Below are positions 27,101-41,261 of a stretch of DNA of 64,000 nucleotides, in pieces. The stretch covers positions 1,860,001 to 1,924,000 of the forward strand of contig NZ_CP114283.1 in assembly GCF_027107535.1 (NCBI RefSeq), given 5' to 3'. The notes beneath the pieces are model-generated. The model had not been told where the DNA came from. It searched no databases and saw only the letters and a list, made by a program, of their open reading frames with translations. Position 1 is the first letter of the stretch. Each line of letters begins with the position of its first letter. A program made the translations under genes and the position numbers. The DNA comes from Streptomyces aurantiacus. Lineage in GTDB: Bacteria; Actinomycetota; Actinomycetes; Streptomycetales; Streptomycetaceae.

Positions 27101-28228
27101 CTACGCACGACTGCGGTCCCCAGGGGCCGAGGCCGTCGACCCCCGCACGACCAGTTCCGGCATGAACACGAACTCACTGTGGGGCGCCGGCGTCCCGCCG
27201 ATCTCCTCCAGCAACGTGCGCACCGCGGCCTGGCCCATGGCCGGGACCGGCTTGCGGACCGTGGTGAGAGGCGGGTCCGTGAAGGCGATCAGCGGGGAGT
27301 CGTCGAAGCCGACGACGGAGACGTCCTTCGGGACGTCGAGACCGCGCTGCCGGGCGGCCCGTATGGCGCCGAGGGCCATCATGTCGCTCGCGCAGACGAC
27401 GGCCGTGCAGCCGCGGTCGATCAGCGCCGCGGTGGCCGCCTGGCCGCCCTCCAGCGTGTACAGCGAGTGCTGGACCAGACGCTGTTCGACGTCGTCCGCG
27501 GTCAGGCCCAGCAGGTCCTGCATCGTACGGACGAAGCCCTCGATCTTGCGCTGCACCGGCACGAACCGCTTGGGGCCCAGGGCGAGGCCGATCCGGGTGT
27601 GGCCGAGGGACACGAGGTGGGTGACCGCGAGGGCCATCGCCGCCCGGTCGTCCGGCGAGATGAAGGGAGCCTGCACCTTCGGCGAGAACCCGTCGACGAG
27701 GACGAACGGCACCCCCTGGCCGCGCAGCTGCTCGTACCGCTGCATGTCCGCGGAGGTGTCCGCGTGCAGCCCGGAGACGAAGATGATGCCGGCGACCCCC
27801 CGGTCGACCAGCATCTCGGTCAGCTCGTCCTCGGTGGAACCGCCCGGGGTCTGGGTCGCGAGGACCGGCGTGTAGCCCTGCCGCGTCAGCGCCTGGCCGA
27901 TCACCTGGGCCAGGGCCGGGAATATCGGGTTCTCCAGCTCCGGGGTTATCAGCCCGACGAGCCCCGCACTGCGCTGCCGCAGACGTACGGGCCGCTCGTA
28001 GCCGAGCACGTCGAGCGCGGCGAGAACGGACTGGCGGGTGGTCGCGGCGACGCCCGGCTTCCCGTTCAGGACGCGGCTGACGGTCGCTTCGCTCACCCCC
28101 GCCTGGGCTGCGATGTCGGCAAGCCGTGTGGTCACGGGATGGGACTGTACCGGCCGGGTCTCACCCTGCCCACCGACCGAACGCCGTGTGCGGGCACCTG
28201 GGCGGCTCGCTCCGGGCTGCTGCGTCAT
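27101..28228 (-). CDS. malR: LacI-family repressor of maltose/maltodextrin genes
   Basis: The 375-residue protein has a LacI helix-turn-helix (TTRLADIAAQAGVSEATVSRVLNGKPGV, about residues 33-60, after an unstructured 31-residue leader) and a periplasmic-binding-protein-like sugar domain (SAGLVGLITPELENPIFPAL...SVVGFDDSPLIAFTDPPLTTV). It is divergent from malE, the arrangement of Streptomyces malR, which represses malEFG and amylase genes. The ATG at 28228 has GAGGG 6 nt upstream; a GTG at 28135 just before the HTH is an alternative without a ribosome site. The inducer is probably maltose or a maltodextrin. Confidence 0.92.
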   Translation of the reverse strand: MTQQPGASRPGARTRRSVGGQGETRPVQSHPVTTRLADIAAQAGVSEATVSRVLNGKPGVAATTRQSVLAALDVLGYERPVRLRQRSAGLVGLITPELENPIFPALAQVIGQALTRQGYTPVLATQTPGGSTEDELTEMLVDRGVAGIIFVSGLHADTSADMQRYEQLRGQGVPFVLVDGFSPKVQAPFISPDDRAAMALAVTHLVSLGHTRIGLALGPKRFVPVQRKIEGFVRTMQDLLGLTADDVEQRLVQHSLYTLEGGQAATAALIDRGCTAVVCASDMMALGAIRAARQRGLDVPKDVSVVGFDDSPLIAFTDPPLTTVRKPVPAMGQAAVRTLLEEIGGTPAPHSEFVFMPELVVRGSTASAPGDRSRA

Positions 28229-28346
28229 CGCGTTCCCTCGTGATTCTGGTCGGCATTGCGGTCACTGTCCGCCGCGTGCGCCCGTGGGGACGGGCTGGTT
28301 CCTGCAAGGCGCCCCGGGCCGATGATCCCCGCGACGGACGGCTGTG

Positions 28347-28369
28347 GCAAGGGCTTGCAGAGTCTTGCA
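28347..28369. promoter_or_regulatory. MalR operator candidate 1
   Basis: GCAAG-GG-CTTGC (28347-28358) is a perfect inverted repeat, followed by a further CTTGCA at 28364-28369. It lies between malR and malE, 119 bp upstream of the malR start. Confidence 0.55.
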
Positions 28370-28455
28370 CAGGGGCTCCGCTCCCGGTGAACGGGCCTGT
28401 ACCAAGGCCTCGGGGCGGTCGAGGAGAGGTCACGCCGGGGTAACTCTCCGCCGGT

Positions 28456-28484
28456 CTTGCACTTTTTTGCTGCAAGGTCTTTCG
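28456..28484. promoter_or_regulatory. MalR operator candidate 2 in front of malE
   Basis: CTTGCA (28456-28461), nine bases, then TGCAAG (28471-28476) form an inverted repeat. The segment TTGCTGCAAGGTCTTTCG (28467-28484) closely matches sequences upstream of the pullulanase gene (TTGCTGTAAGGCTTTCG) and the amylase gene (TTGCAGCAAGAACCTTC). It lies about 130 bp before the malE start. Confidence 0.65.
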
Positions 28485-28610
28485 CGCCGCTTTCATCGCT
28501 GTTACGTTCACGTCGCCCGACGGCGGCAACGGTGCGGTCGGCGAGTCGGGAGGGGCGGCGGACGGGGCCGCTCCCTCGAGTACACGGGCTTTCACCCTCA
28601 AGGAGAACTC

Positions 28611-29885
28611 ATGCGGCGTGGCATAGCGGCCACCGCACTGGTGGCGTCCCTCGCCCTCGCGGCGACGGCCTGCGGCTCAGACAGCGACGACAGTGGCAAG
28701 GCGGACGGCCCGGTCACCATCACGTGGTGGGACACGTCCAACGCCACGAACGAGGCACCGACGTACAAGGCCCTCGCGAAGGAATTCGAGAAGGCCAACC
28801 CGGACATCAAGGTCAAGTACGTCAACGTGCCCTTCGACCAGGCGCAGAACAAGTTCGACACCGCCGCCGGCTCCAAGGGCGCCCCGGACATCCTGCGCTC
28901 CGAGGTCGGCTGGACCCCCGCGTTCGCCAAGAAGGGCTTCTTCCTGCCGCTCGACGGCACCGAGGCCCTCGCGGACCAGGGCAAGTTCCAGCCCAGCCTG
29001 ATCGAGCAGGCCAAGTACGAGGGCAAGACGTACGGTGTGCCGCTGGTCACCGACACCCTCGCGCTGGTCTACAACAAGGAACTCTTCAAGAAGGCCGGCA
29101 TCGACGGGGCGCCCACCACCTGGGCCGACCTCAAGACGGACGCCGCGACGATCAAGAAGGAGACGGGCGTCGACGGCTACTGGGGATCCACCCAGGCCTA
29201 CTACGCGCAGTCCTTCCTCTACGGCGAGGGCACCGACACGGTCGACGCCGACGCCAAGAAGATCACCGTCGCCTCGCCCGCGGCCAAGAAGGCCTACGGC
29301 ACCTGGAAGGGCCTGTTCGACGGCAAGGGCCTGCACAAGGCCGACACCACCGCCGACGCGTACGCCCACATCCAGGACGCGTTCGTCAACGGCAAGGTCG
29401 CCTCGATCGTCCAGGGCCCGTGGGAGATCACCAACTTCTACAAGGGCTCGGCCTTCAAGGACAAGACCAACCTCGGTATCGCCACCGTCCCGGCCGGCTC
29501 CAGCGGCAAGGCGGGCGCCCCGACCGGCGGCCACAACCTCTCCGTGTACGCGGGCTCGGACAAGGCCCACCAGGAGGCCTCGCTCAAGTTCGTGAAGTTC
29601 ATGACCTCGGCGAAGTCCCAGGAGACCATCGCCCTCAAGAACTCCACGCTGCCGACGCGCGACGACGCCTACACCACCGAGGTCAAGTCCGACCCGGGCA
29701 TCGCCGGCTACCAGGGCGTGCTCTCCGCCGCCCAGCCGCGCCCGGCGCTGCCCGAGTACAGCTCGCTGTGGGGTCCGCTCGACACCGAGCTGCCGAAGAT
29801 CGCCGGCGGCAAGGAGTCCCTCGACAAGGGTCTGGGCAACGCGGAGACCGCGATCGCCAAACTGGTCCCGGACTTCAGCAAGTGA
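28611..29885 (+). CDS. malE: Maltose/maltodextrin-binding lipoprotein
   Basis: The 424-residue protein is the extracellular solute-binding subunit of an ABC importer. It has a lipoprotein signal (hydrophobic stretch then ATAC, lipidated Cys21) and the family-1 binding-protein body (GPVTITWWDTSNATNEAPTYKALAKEFEKANPDIKVKYV; PDILRSEVGWTPAFAKKGFFLPL; IVQGPWEITNF). AAGGAG lies 5 nt before the ATG. It is first in malEFG, divergent from malR, and is probably induced by maltose through MalR. A hairpin separates it from malF. Confidence 0.93.
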   Translation: MRRGIAATALVASLALAATACGSDSDDSGKADGPVTITWWDTSNATNEAPTYKALAKEFEKANPDIKVKYVNVPFDQAQNKFDTAAGSKGAPDILRSEVGWTPAFAKKGFFLPLDGTEALADQGKFQPSLIEQAKYEGKTYGVPLVTDTLALVYNKELFKKAGIDGAPTTWADLKTDAATIKKETGVDGYWGSTQAYYAQSFLYGEGTDTVDADAKKITVASPAAKKAYGTWKGLFDGKGLHKADTTADAYAHIQDAFVNGKVASIVQGPWEITNFYKGSAFKDKTNLGIATVPAGSSGKAGAPTGGHNLSVYAGSDKAHQEASLKFVKFMTSAKSQETIALKNSTLPTRDDAYTTEVKSDPGIAGYQGVLSAAQPRPALPEYSSLWGPLDTELPKIAGGKESLDKGLGNAETAIAKLVPDFSK

Positions 29886-29892
29886 GCCCGGG

Positions 29893-29933
29893 TGGCCGCG
29901 GGATCCTCTCAGGGGGGACGGATCCCGCGGCCA
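29893..29933 (+). terminator. Intercistronic hairpin malE-malF
   Basis: TGGCCGCGGGATCC and its exact complement (14-bp arms, 13-nt loop) begin 8 bp after the malE stop codon. It is probably a partial terminator or 3'-end stabiliser that lets MalE be made in excess over the permeases; it lacks a U tract. Confidence 0.7.
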
Positions 29934-30039
29934 CCGGCCGTGCGTGTGACCGCCACCGGAACCGGCAGAGGTCCACGCCCCGCCCGCCGAGCCTCCAGAA
30001 CGTGCGCCCAACGCCAGATTTTCCAGAAGGTGTCGAATC

Positions 30040-31044
30040 ATGACAGTCGTCATCGACCGCGCGACCGGCAAACGCCGCGGTGACCGGGCCCCACGCCCCG
30101 GTCCGCTCCAGCGCATGAAGCACTCGTACCAGAAGTACTGGTACGCGTACGCGATGACCGCCCCGGTGGTCCTCGTGCTCGGTGTGCTGGTGCTCTATCC
30201 GCTGGTGCGGGGCATCTACCTGACGTTCACCGACGCCAACAGCCTCAACTCGGCCCGCACGATCGGCGTCAACCACATCGACGCCACCTACAAGTTCATC
30301 GGCCTGGACAACTACGCCGACATCCTGTGGGGCCCCACCGCGTACGACCGCTTCTGGTCGCACTTCATCTGGACGATCGTGTGGACGGCCCTGTGCGTGC
30401 TGCTCCACTACGCCATCGGCCTCGGTCTCGCCCTGCTGCTCAACCAGAAGCTGCGGGGCCGGACCTTCTACCGCCTCGTCCTCGTCCTGCCGTGGGCCGT
30501 GCCGACGTTCGTCACCGTCTTCGGCTGGCGCTTCATGCTCGCCGACGGCGGTGTCATCAACTCCATGCTGGAAGCGGTGCATCTGCCCACACCGCTGTGG
30601 CTGGAGGACACCTTCTGGCAGCGGTTCGCCGCCATCATGGTCAACACCTGGTGCGGAGTGCCGTTCATGATGGTCTCGCTGCTCGGCGGCCTCCAGTCCA
30701 TCGACGCCGCCCTGTACGAGGCCGCGGAGATGGACGGCGCGAACGCCTGGCAGCGGTTCCGGCACGTGACCCTGCCGGGCCTGCGGCCGGTCAGCTCCAC
30801 CGTCGTCCTGCTCGGCGTCATCTGGACGTTCAACCAGTTCGCCATCATCTTCCTGCTCTTCGGCGACACCGCACCGGACGCGCAGATCCTCGTCACCTGG
30901 GCCTACTACCTGGGATTCGGCCAGCAGCCGCGCGACTACGCGCAGTCCGCCGCGTACGGAGTCCTGCTGCTCTCGATCCTGATCGTCTTCACCTCCGTCT
31001 ACCGACGCTGGCTGGCCCGCAACGAGCAGCAGCTCGCGATCTGA
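30040..31044 (+). CDS. malF: Maltose ABC transporter permease MalF
   Basis: The 334-residue membrane protein has about six membrane spans (first PVVLVLGVLVLYPLVRGIYL) and the EAA loop YEAAEMDGANAWQRFRHVTLPGLRP that contacts the ATPase. It pairs with MalG 13 bp downstream. No ATPase gene is present here; in Streptomyces the shared ATPase MsiK serves such importers, so MsiK from elsewhere is the expected partner (established for the genus, not visible here). Confidence 0.92.
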   Translation: MTVVIDRATGKRRGDRAPRPGPLQRMKHSYQKYWYAYAMTAPVVLVLGVLVLYPLVRGIYLTFTDANSLNSARTIGVNHIDATYKFIGLDNYADILWGPTAYDRFWSHFIWTIVWTALCVLLHYAIGLGLALLLNQKLRGRTFYRLVLVLPWAVPTFVTVFGWRFMLADGGVINSMLEAVHLPTPLWLEDTFWQRFAAIMVNTWCGVPFMMVSLLGGLQSIDAALYEAAEMDGANAWQRFRHVTLPGLRPVSSTVVLLGVIWTFNQFAIIFLLFGDTAPDAQILVTWAYYLGFGQQPRDYAQSAAYGVLLLSILIVFTSVYRRWLARNEQQLAI

Positions 31045-31057
31045 GGCAGGAGTCCCC

Positions 31058-31969
31058 ATGAGCACCACGACAGTCAAGTCCTCCGCCCCGGCGGACAGGG
31101 ACCCCGCGGGCACCGCGCCGGCGGGCAAAGGACCACGGCGCGGCGAGCGCAGCCTCGCCGGAACCCTGACCTCGCACGGCATCCTCGGCGTCGCGAGCCT
31201 GATCGCGCTCTTCCCGATCGCGTGGCTGATCTACCTGTCCCTCGGCCCGGACAAGGACGACTACCTGCACCCCGGGGGCATCCTCGGGAAGATGACGTTC
31301 GACAACTACTCGTTCGTGCTGCAGCACACGCCGTTCTTCGACTGGCTGAAGAGCACGCTCATCGTCTCGCTCGGCACGACGGTCATCGGCGTCATGGTCG
31401 CCGCCACCACCGGGTACGCGGTCTCCCGCATGCGCTTCCCCGGCTACCGGAAGTTCATGTGGGTGCTGCTGGTGACCCAGATGTTCCCGGTCGCCGTACT
31501 GATGGTCCCGATGTACGAGATCCTCAGCGAACTCCAGCTCATCGACAACTACTTCGGCCTGATCCTCGTCTACTGCTCGACCGCGGTGCCGTACTGCGCG
31601 TGGCTGCTCAAGGGCTACTTCGACACCATCCCCTTCGAGATCGACGAGGCGGGGCGTGTCGACGGGCTCTCGCCGTTCGGCACGTTCGCGCGACTGATCC
31701 TGCCGCTCGCCAAGCCCGGCTTGGCCGTTGCAGCCTTCTACAGTTTCATCACCGCGTTCGGCGAGGTCGCGTTCGCCTCGACGTTCATGCTGTCCGACAC
31801 GAAGTACACCTTCGCGGTCGGCCTGCAGAGCTTCGTCAGCGAACACGACGCGCAGCGCAACCTCATGGCCGCCACCGCGGTGTTGGTGGCCATCCCGGTC
31901 TCCGCGTTCTTCTACCTTGTGCAGAAGAACCTGGTGACCGGACTGACCGCGGGCGGCACGAAGGGTTAG
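31058..31969 (+). CDS. malG: Maltose ABC transporter permease MalG
   Basis: The 303-residue membrane protein has a long basic N-terminal tail (about 45 residues), about six spans, and the EAA loop IDEAGRVDGLSPFGTFARLILPLAKPGL. AGGAG lies 5 nt before the ATG. It completes the malEFG import unit, followed after 194 bp by the intracellular alpha-glucosidase gene. Confidence 0.92.
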   Translation: MSTTTVKSSAPADRDPAGTAPAGKGPRRGERSLAGTLTSHGILGVASLIALFPIAWLIYLSLGPDKDDYLHPGGILGKMTFDNYSFVLQHTPFFDWLKSTLIVSLGTTVIGVMVAATTGYAVSRMRFPGYRKFMWVLLVTQMFPVAVLMVPMYEILSELQLIDNYFGLILVYCSTAVPYCAWLLKGYFDTIPFEIDEAGRVDGLSPFGTFARLILPLAKPGLAVAAFYSFITAFGEVAFASTFMLSDTKYTFAVGLQSFVSEHDAQRNLMAATAVLVAIPVSAFFYLVQKNLVTGLTAGGTKG

Positions 31970-32017
31970 CCGTTCGCGGCGAGCCATGAGGTCGTCGGTC
32001 GTCCGGCGGCCCGTCGT

Positions 32018-32058
32018 GGCTTGTCGCGCAGTTCCCCGCGCCCCTGACGGGGCGCGGG
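32018..32058. repeat. Dispersed intergenic repeat, copy C (reverse orientation)
   Basis: GGCTTGTCGCGCAGTTCCCC then GCGCCCC matches the reverse complement of copy B (53595-53621) in 26 of 27 positions. It continues into GACGGGGCGCGGG, which can pair with CCGCGCCCC to form a hairpin between malG and the glucosidase gene. Confidence 0.6.
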
Positions 32059-32163
32059 TGGCGGCCGTGGTCGCTTTCCGACCCCGCTGTGACCGCGGCC
32101 GCCTCATCACTCCGCCGCCTACCTGACCCTGACCCGATGACTCCGTTACGTACCAAGGAAGCC

Positions 32164-33846
32164 ATGAGCCAGCACTCCGCCGACCCGGCACCGAACTCCG
32201 CTCTCGCAACCGTCGCCGACCGCCGCGACTGGTGGCGCGACGCGGTGATCTACCAGGTCTATCCGCGCAGCTTCGCCGACAGCAACGGCGACGGCATGGG
32301 CGACCTGGAGGGCGTTCGTTCCAGACTCCCGTATCTGCGCGACCTCGGTGTGGACGCCGTGTGGCTCAGCCCCTTCTACGCCTCGCCGCAGGCCGACGCG
32401 GGCTACGACGTGGCGGACTACCGGGCCGTGGACCCCATGTTCGGCAACCTCCTCGACGCCGACGCGCTGATCCGCGACGCCCACGACCTCGCCCTGCGGA
32501 TCATCGTGGACCTCGTGCCCAACCACTCCTCCGACCAGCACGAGTGGTTCAAGCGGGCCCTTGCGGAAGGGCCGGGCTCGCCGCTGCGGGAGCGCTACCA
32601 CTTCCGTCCCGGCAAGGGCGCGAACGGTGAACTGCCGCCCAACGACTGGGAGTCCATCTTCGGCGGCCCCGCCTGGACCCGGGTCACCGAGCCGGACGGC
32701 ACCCCGGGGGACTGGTACCTCCACCTCTTCGCGCCCGAACAGCCCGACTTCAACTGGGACCATCCGGCCGTCGGTGACGAGTTCCGCTCCATCCTGCGGT
32801 TCTGGCTCGACATGGGCGTCGACGGATTCCGTATCGACGTGGCACACGGGCTGGTGAAGGCGGACGGGCTGCCGGACCTTGGATCCCACGAGCAGCTCAA
32901 GCTGCTGGGCAACGACGTCATGCCGTTCTTCGACCAGGACGGTGTGCACGAGGTCTACCGGGACTGGCGGATCGTCCTCGACGAGTACGCGGGCGAGAGG
33001 ATCTTCGTCGCCGAGGCGTGGACGCCGACCATCGAGCGCACCGCCAACTACGTGCGCCCCGACGAGCTGCACCAGGCTTTCAACTTCCAGTACCTGAGCA
33101 CCCACTGGGACTCCGAGGAACTTCGCTCCTGCATCGACCGCACCCTCGACGCGATGCGTCCCGTGGGCGCTCCCGCCACCTGGGTGCTGTCCAACCACGA
33201 CGTGACCCGGCACGCGACGCGGTTCGCCAACCCGGCCGGGCTCGGCACCCAGATCCGCACCGCCGGAGACCGCGAACTGGGCCTGAGCCGGGCACGCGCG
33301 GCGACCCTGCTGATGCTGGCGCTGCCGGGCTCCGCGTACCTGTACCAGGGCGAGGAACTGGGCCTGCCGGACGTCGTCGACCTGCCGGACGAGGTGCGCC
33401 AGGACCCGGCGTACTTCCGCGGCGCCGGCCAGGACGGGTTCCGCGACGGATGCCGGGTGCCGATCCCGTGGACCCGGGACGGCTCGTCGTACGGCTTCGG
33501 CAGCGGTGGCAGCTGGCTGCCGCAACCCTCGGGGTGGGGCGAGTTGAGCATCGAGGCGCAGACCGGCGTCGCGGGCTCGACCCTGGAGCTGTACCGGTCC
33601 GCGCTCGCCGTACGGAGCGAGCGGGCCGACCTCGGCGCGGGCGACCGTGTCGAGTGGCTGAAGGCGCCCGAGGGTGTACTCGCCTTCCGGCGGGGGGCGT
33701 TCGCCTGCACCACCAACACCGGGGGCGAGTCGGTGACCGTCCCCGCGTACGGGAGGGTGCTGCTCGCGAGCGGCGAGGTGACGGTGACGGACGACGGCGA
33801 GGCGAAGCTGCCCGCCGACGCCACGGTGTGGTGGATCGCTGACTGA
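32164..33846 (+). CDS. aglA: Intracellular GH13 alpha-glucosidase
   Basis: The 560-residue enzyme has no signal peptide and so is cytoplasmic. The GH13 regions are visible: WWRDAVIYQVYPRSFADSNGDGMGDLEGV, VDLVPNHSSDQH, nucleophile Asp225 (GFRIDVAHG), acid/base Glu284 (VAEAW) and Asp346 (LSNHDVTRH). The IYQVYPRSF start is that of the alpha-glucosidase/oligo-1,6-glucosidase group. It would hydrolyse imported maltose and maltodextrins to glucose. AAGGA lies 5-6 nt before the ATG at 32164; an in-frame upstream extension from 32089 has no such support. Likely in the MalR regulon. Confidence 0.9.
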   Translation: MSQHSADPAPNSALATVADRRDWWRDAVIYQVYPRSFADSNGDGMGDLEGVRSRLPYLRDLGVDAVWLSPFYASPQADAGYDVADYRAVDPMFGNLLDADALIRDAHDLALRIIVDLVPNHSSDQHEWFKRALAEGPGSPLRERYHFRPGKGANGELPPNDWESIFGGPAWTRVTEPDGTPGDWYLHLFAPEQPDFNWDHPAVGDEFRSILRFWLDMGVDGFRIDVAHGLVKADGLPDLGSHEQLKLLGNDVMPFFDQDGVHEVYRDWRIVLDEYAGERIFVAEAWTPTIERTANYVRPDELHQAFNFQYLSTHWDSEELRSCIDRTLDAMRPVGAPATWVLSNHDVTRHATRFANPAGLGTQIRTAGDRELGLSRARAATLLMLALPGSAYLYQGEELGLPDVVDLPDEVRQDPAYFRGAGQDGFRDGCRVPIPWTRDGSSYGFGSGGSWLPQPSGWGELSIEAQTGVAGSTLELYRSALAVRSERADLGAGDRVEWLKAPEGVLAFRRGAFACTTNTGGESVTVPAYGRVLLASGEVTVTDDGEAKLPADATVWWIAD

Positions 33847-33864
33847 CCGTCCATCAACCGAGAG

Positions 33865-33877
33865 GTTCTGCAAGAAC
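33865..33877. promoter_or_regulatory. Inverted repeat after the glucosidase gene
   Basis: GTTCT-GCA-AGAAC sits 19 bp after the stop codon, before the terminator hairpin. It resembles the TCTTGCAGCAAGA element further down and may be a degenerate operator; weak evidence. Confidence 0.3.
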
Positions 33878-33892
33878 TTTCCGGAGTTTTCA

Positions 33893-33925
33893 GAAGCCCG
33901 TCTTCCGCTTTGGGAGGCGGGCTTC
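33893..33925 (+). terminator. Terminator of the mal-aglA unit
   Basis: GAAGCCCG and CGGGCTTC form the base of a stem that extends with one mismatch to 11 bp, with an 11-nt apical loop. It separates the glucosidase gene from the amylase promoter. Confidence 0.65.
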
Positions 33926-33956
33926 TACTATCTGGCGCACCGCCTGGCGGTTGAAT

Positions 33957-33967
33957 CTTGCAGCAAG
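33957..33967. promoter_or_regulatory. MalR operator candidate 3 in front of the amylase gene
   Basis: CTTGC-A-GCAAG is a perfect inverted repeat (13 bp with the flanking T and A), flanked further out by TTGAA and TTCAA. It ends 26 bp before the amylase start codon. CTTGCAG/CAAG elements of this kind are known operators in Streptomyces alpha-amylase promoters. Confidence 0.7.
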
Positions 33968-33993
33968 AACCTTCAACGGAGAAGGGCCCCCAC

Positions 33994-35376
33994 ATGGCCA
34001 AGAGAGCCCTCCGCGCCTCGCTCGCCCTCGCGGCGGCCGCGCTCGTCCTCCCCGCGGGCACCACGGGCACCGCGCACGCCGCCCCTCCCGGCGCCAAGGA
34101 CGTCACCGCCGTCCTCTTCGAGTGGAACTTCGCCTCCGTGGCCAAGGAGTGCACCAACCGCCTGGGCCCCGCCGGTTACGGGTACGTCCAGGTCTCGCCA
34201 CCCGCCGAGCACATACAGGGCTCTCAGTGGTGGACCTCGTACCAGCCCGTCAGCTACCGGATCGCCGGCCGGCTCGGCGACCGTACGGCCTTCCAGAACA
34301 TGGTGAACACCTGCCACGCGGCCGGTGTGAAGGTCGTCGCCGACACGGTGATCAACCACATGTCGGCCGGCGGCGGTACCGGCACGGGCGGCTCGTCCTA
34401 CTCGAAGTACACCTACCCGGGGCTGTACTCCGCGCCCGACTTCGACAACTGCACGGCGCAGATCACGAACTACCAGGATCGCGGGAACGTCCAGAACTGC
34501 GAGCTGGTCGGGCTCGCCGACCTGGACACCGGCGAGGAGTACGTCCGCGGGGCCATCGCGAAGTACATGAACGACCTGCTCTCGCTCGGCGTCGACGGCT
34601 TCCGCGTCGACGCTGCCAAGCACATCCCGGCCGCCGACCTCGCCAACATCAAGGGCAGGCTGAGCAACTCGTCCGTGTACTGGAAGCAGGAGGCCATTCA
34701 CGGCGCCGGTGAGGCCGTCCAGCCGACCGAGTACACCGGCACGGGCGACGTCCAGGAGTTCCGGTACGCGTTCGACCTCAAGAGGGTCTTCAACAACGAG
34801 AACCTCGCCTATCTGAAGAACTACGGCGAGGGCTGGGGCTACATGAGCAGTGGCGTCTCGGGCGTCTTCGTCGACAACCACGACACCGAGCGCAACGGCT
34901 CCACGCTCAGCTACAAGGACAACGCCAACTACACCCTGGCGAACGTCTTCATGCTGGCGTACCCGTACGGCGCACCCGACATCAACTCCGGGTACGAGTT
35001 CTCCTCCACGGACGCGGGCCCGCCGAACGGCGGTACGGTCAACGCCTGTTGGCAGGACGGCTGGAAGTGCCAGCACGCCTGGCCGGAGATCCAGTCGATG
35101 GTCGCCTTCCGCAACGCCACCCGGGGTGAGTCCGTCACCAACTGGTGGGACAACGGGGGCGACGCCATCGCGTTCGGCCGGGGCGGCAAGGGCTTCGTGG
35201 CCGTCAACCACGAGTCGTCGTCGCTGACCCGCACCTACCAGACCTCGCTCGCGGCGGGCACGTACTGCAATGTGCAGAGCAACACGACCGTGACGGTCAA
35301 CGGCTCCGGCCAGTTCACCGCGACCCTCGGCTCCCAGACCGCGCTGGCGGTCTATGTGGGGAAGTCGAGCTGCTGA
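33994..35376 (+). CDS. amy: Secreted alpha-amylase (GH13)
   Basis: The 460-residue secreted endo-amylase cuts alpha-1,4 bonds in starch. It has a signal peptide ending near TAHA-APP, then the compact Streptomyces/animal-type GH13 barrel: VIFEWNF-like [18 protein letters not shown], nucleophile Asp206 (GFRVDAAKH), acid/base Glu233 (WKQEAIHG) and Asp297 ([10 protein letters not shown]). It ends after the barrel's C domain ([11 protein letters not shown]) with no starch-binding module. Start at the ATG 33994 (MAKRALRAS) gives a normal signal peptide. Likely MalR-controlled and maltodextrin-induced. Confidence 0.93.
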   Translation: MAKRALRASLALAAAALVLPAGTTGTAHAAPPGAKDVTAVLFEWNFASVAKECTNRLGPAGYGYVQVSPPAEHIQGSQWWTSYQPVSYRIAGRLGDRTAFQNMVNTCHAAGVKVVADTVINHMSAGGGTGTGGSSYSKYTYPGLYSAPDFDNCTAQITNYQDRGNVQNCELVGLADLDTGEEYVRGAIAKYMNDLLSLGVDGFRVDAAKHIPAADLANIKGRLSNSSVYWKQEAIHGAGEAVQPTEYTGTGDVQEFRYAFDLKRVFNNENLAYLKNYGEGWGYMSSGVSGVFVDNHDTERNGSTLSYKDNANYTLANVFMLAYPYGAPDINSGYEFSSTDAGPPNGGTVNACWQDGWKCQHAWPEIQSMVAFRNATRGESVTNWWDNGGDAIAFGRGGKGFVAVNHESSSLTRTYQTSLAAGTYCNVQSNTTVTVNGSGQFTATLGSQTALAVYVGKSSC

Positions 35377-35761
35377 CAGGCGCGCCCGGCTCGGGCGGCG
35401 TGCGCACCGGCAGCCGGCTCAGGGCGGGCATCAGGATCAGCGCCACGGGTACGTGGACCCGCCGGGCCGGGGACGAGGACGCCCTCGGCCCGGCGGTCAC
35501 CGTGAGCGCACCGCGGAGCCCTGGGTGACCGGCGCCCTCGTCGAGGTCTTCCGCCGCACATTCGGCCCCGCGCCGGGCAAGGAGAACGCCCGCAAGGAGA
35601 ACAACCGCCAAGATTGACGCTGAAATCTCTTGCTGTTGTTTTCAAGACTCTTGCTGTAAGGCTTTCGTTGGCGATACGGTCACGCGGGCGCCCGGCACCG
35701 AAGCCGTGCCGCGGCGCGGGGTCGGACCCGATTGAGCCGTAATCGCAAGGAGTTCACGCCT
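35377..35761. other. Gene-free region between amylase and pullulanase genes
   Basis: The first 240 bases are GC-rich and translate in places to protein-like text (for example ALVEVFRRTFGPAPGKENAR near 35530-35590) without a supported start, so they may be a gene remnant. The last 130 bases are AT-richer and hold the pullulanase promoter and operator. Confidence 0.4.
35629..35667. promoter_or_regulatory. MalR operator candidate 4 and pullulanase promoter
   Basis: CTTGCTGT occurs twice, 21 bp (two helix turns) apart, at 35629 and 35650; the second continues as CTTGCTGTAAG. TTGCTG at 35651-35656 and TACGGT at 35675-35680 (18-bp spacing) make a plausible -35/-10 pair, so a repressor bound here would cover the -35. 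Confidence 0.65.
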
Positions 35762-41209
<5,448 letters not shown>

Positions 41210-41223
41210 CAGGGCACTATCTT

Positions 41224-41258
41224 GGTGGGGCGGACTCGGGATCCCGGTCCGCCCCACC
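41224..41258 (+). terminator. Terminator after the pullulanase gene
   Basis: GGTGGGGCGGAC and its exact complement form a 12-bp stem around an 11-nt, itself palindromic, TCGGGATCCCG loop, 15 bp after the stop codon. Confidence 0.8.
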
Positions 41259-41261
41259 GGC

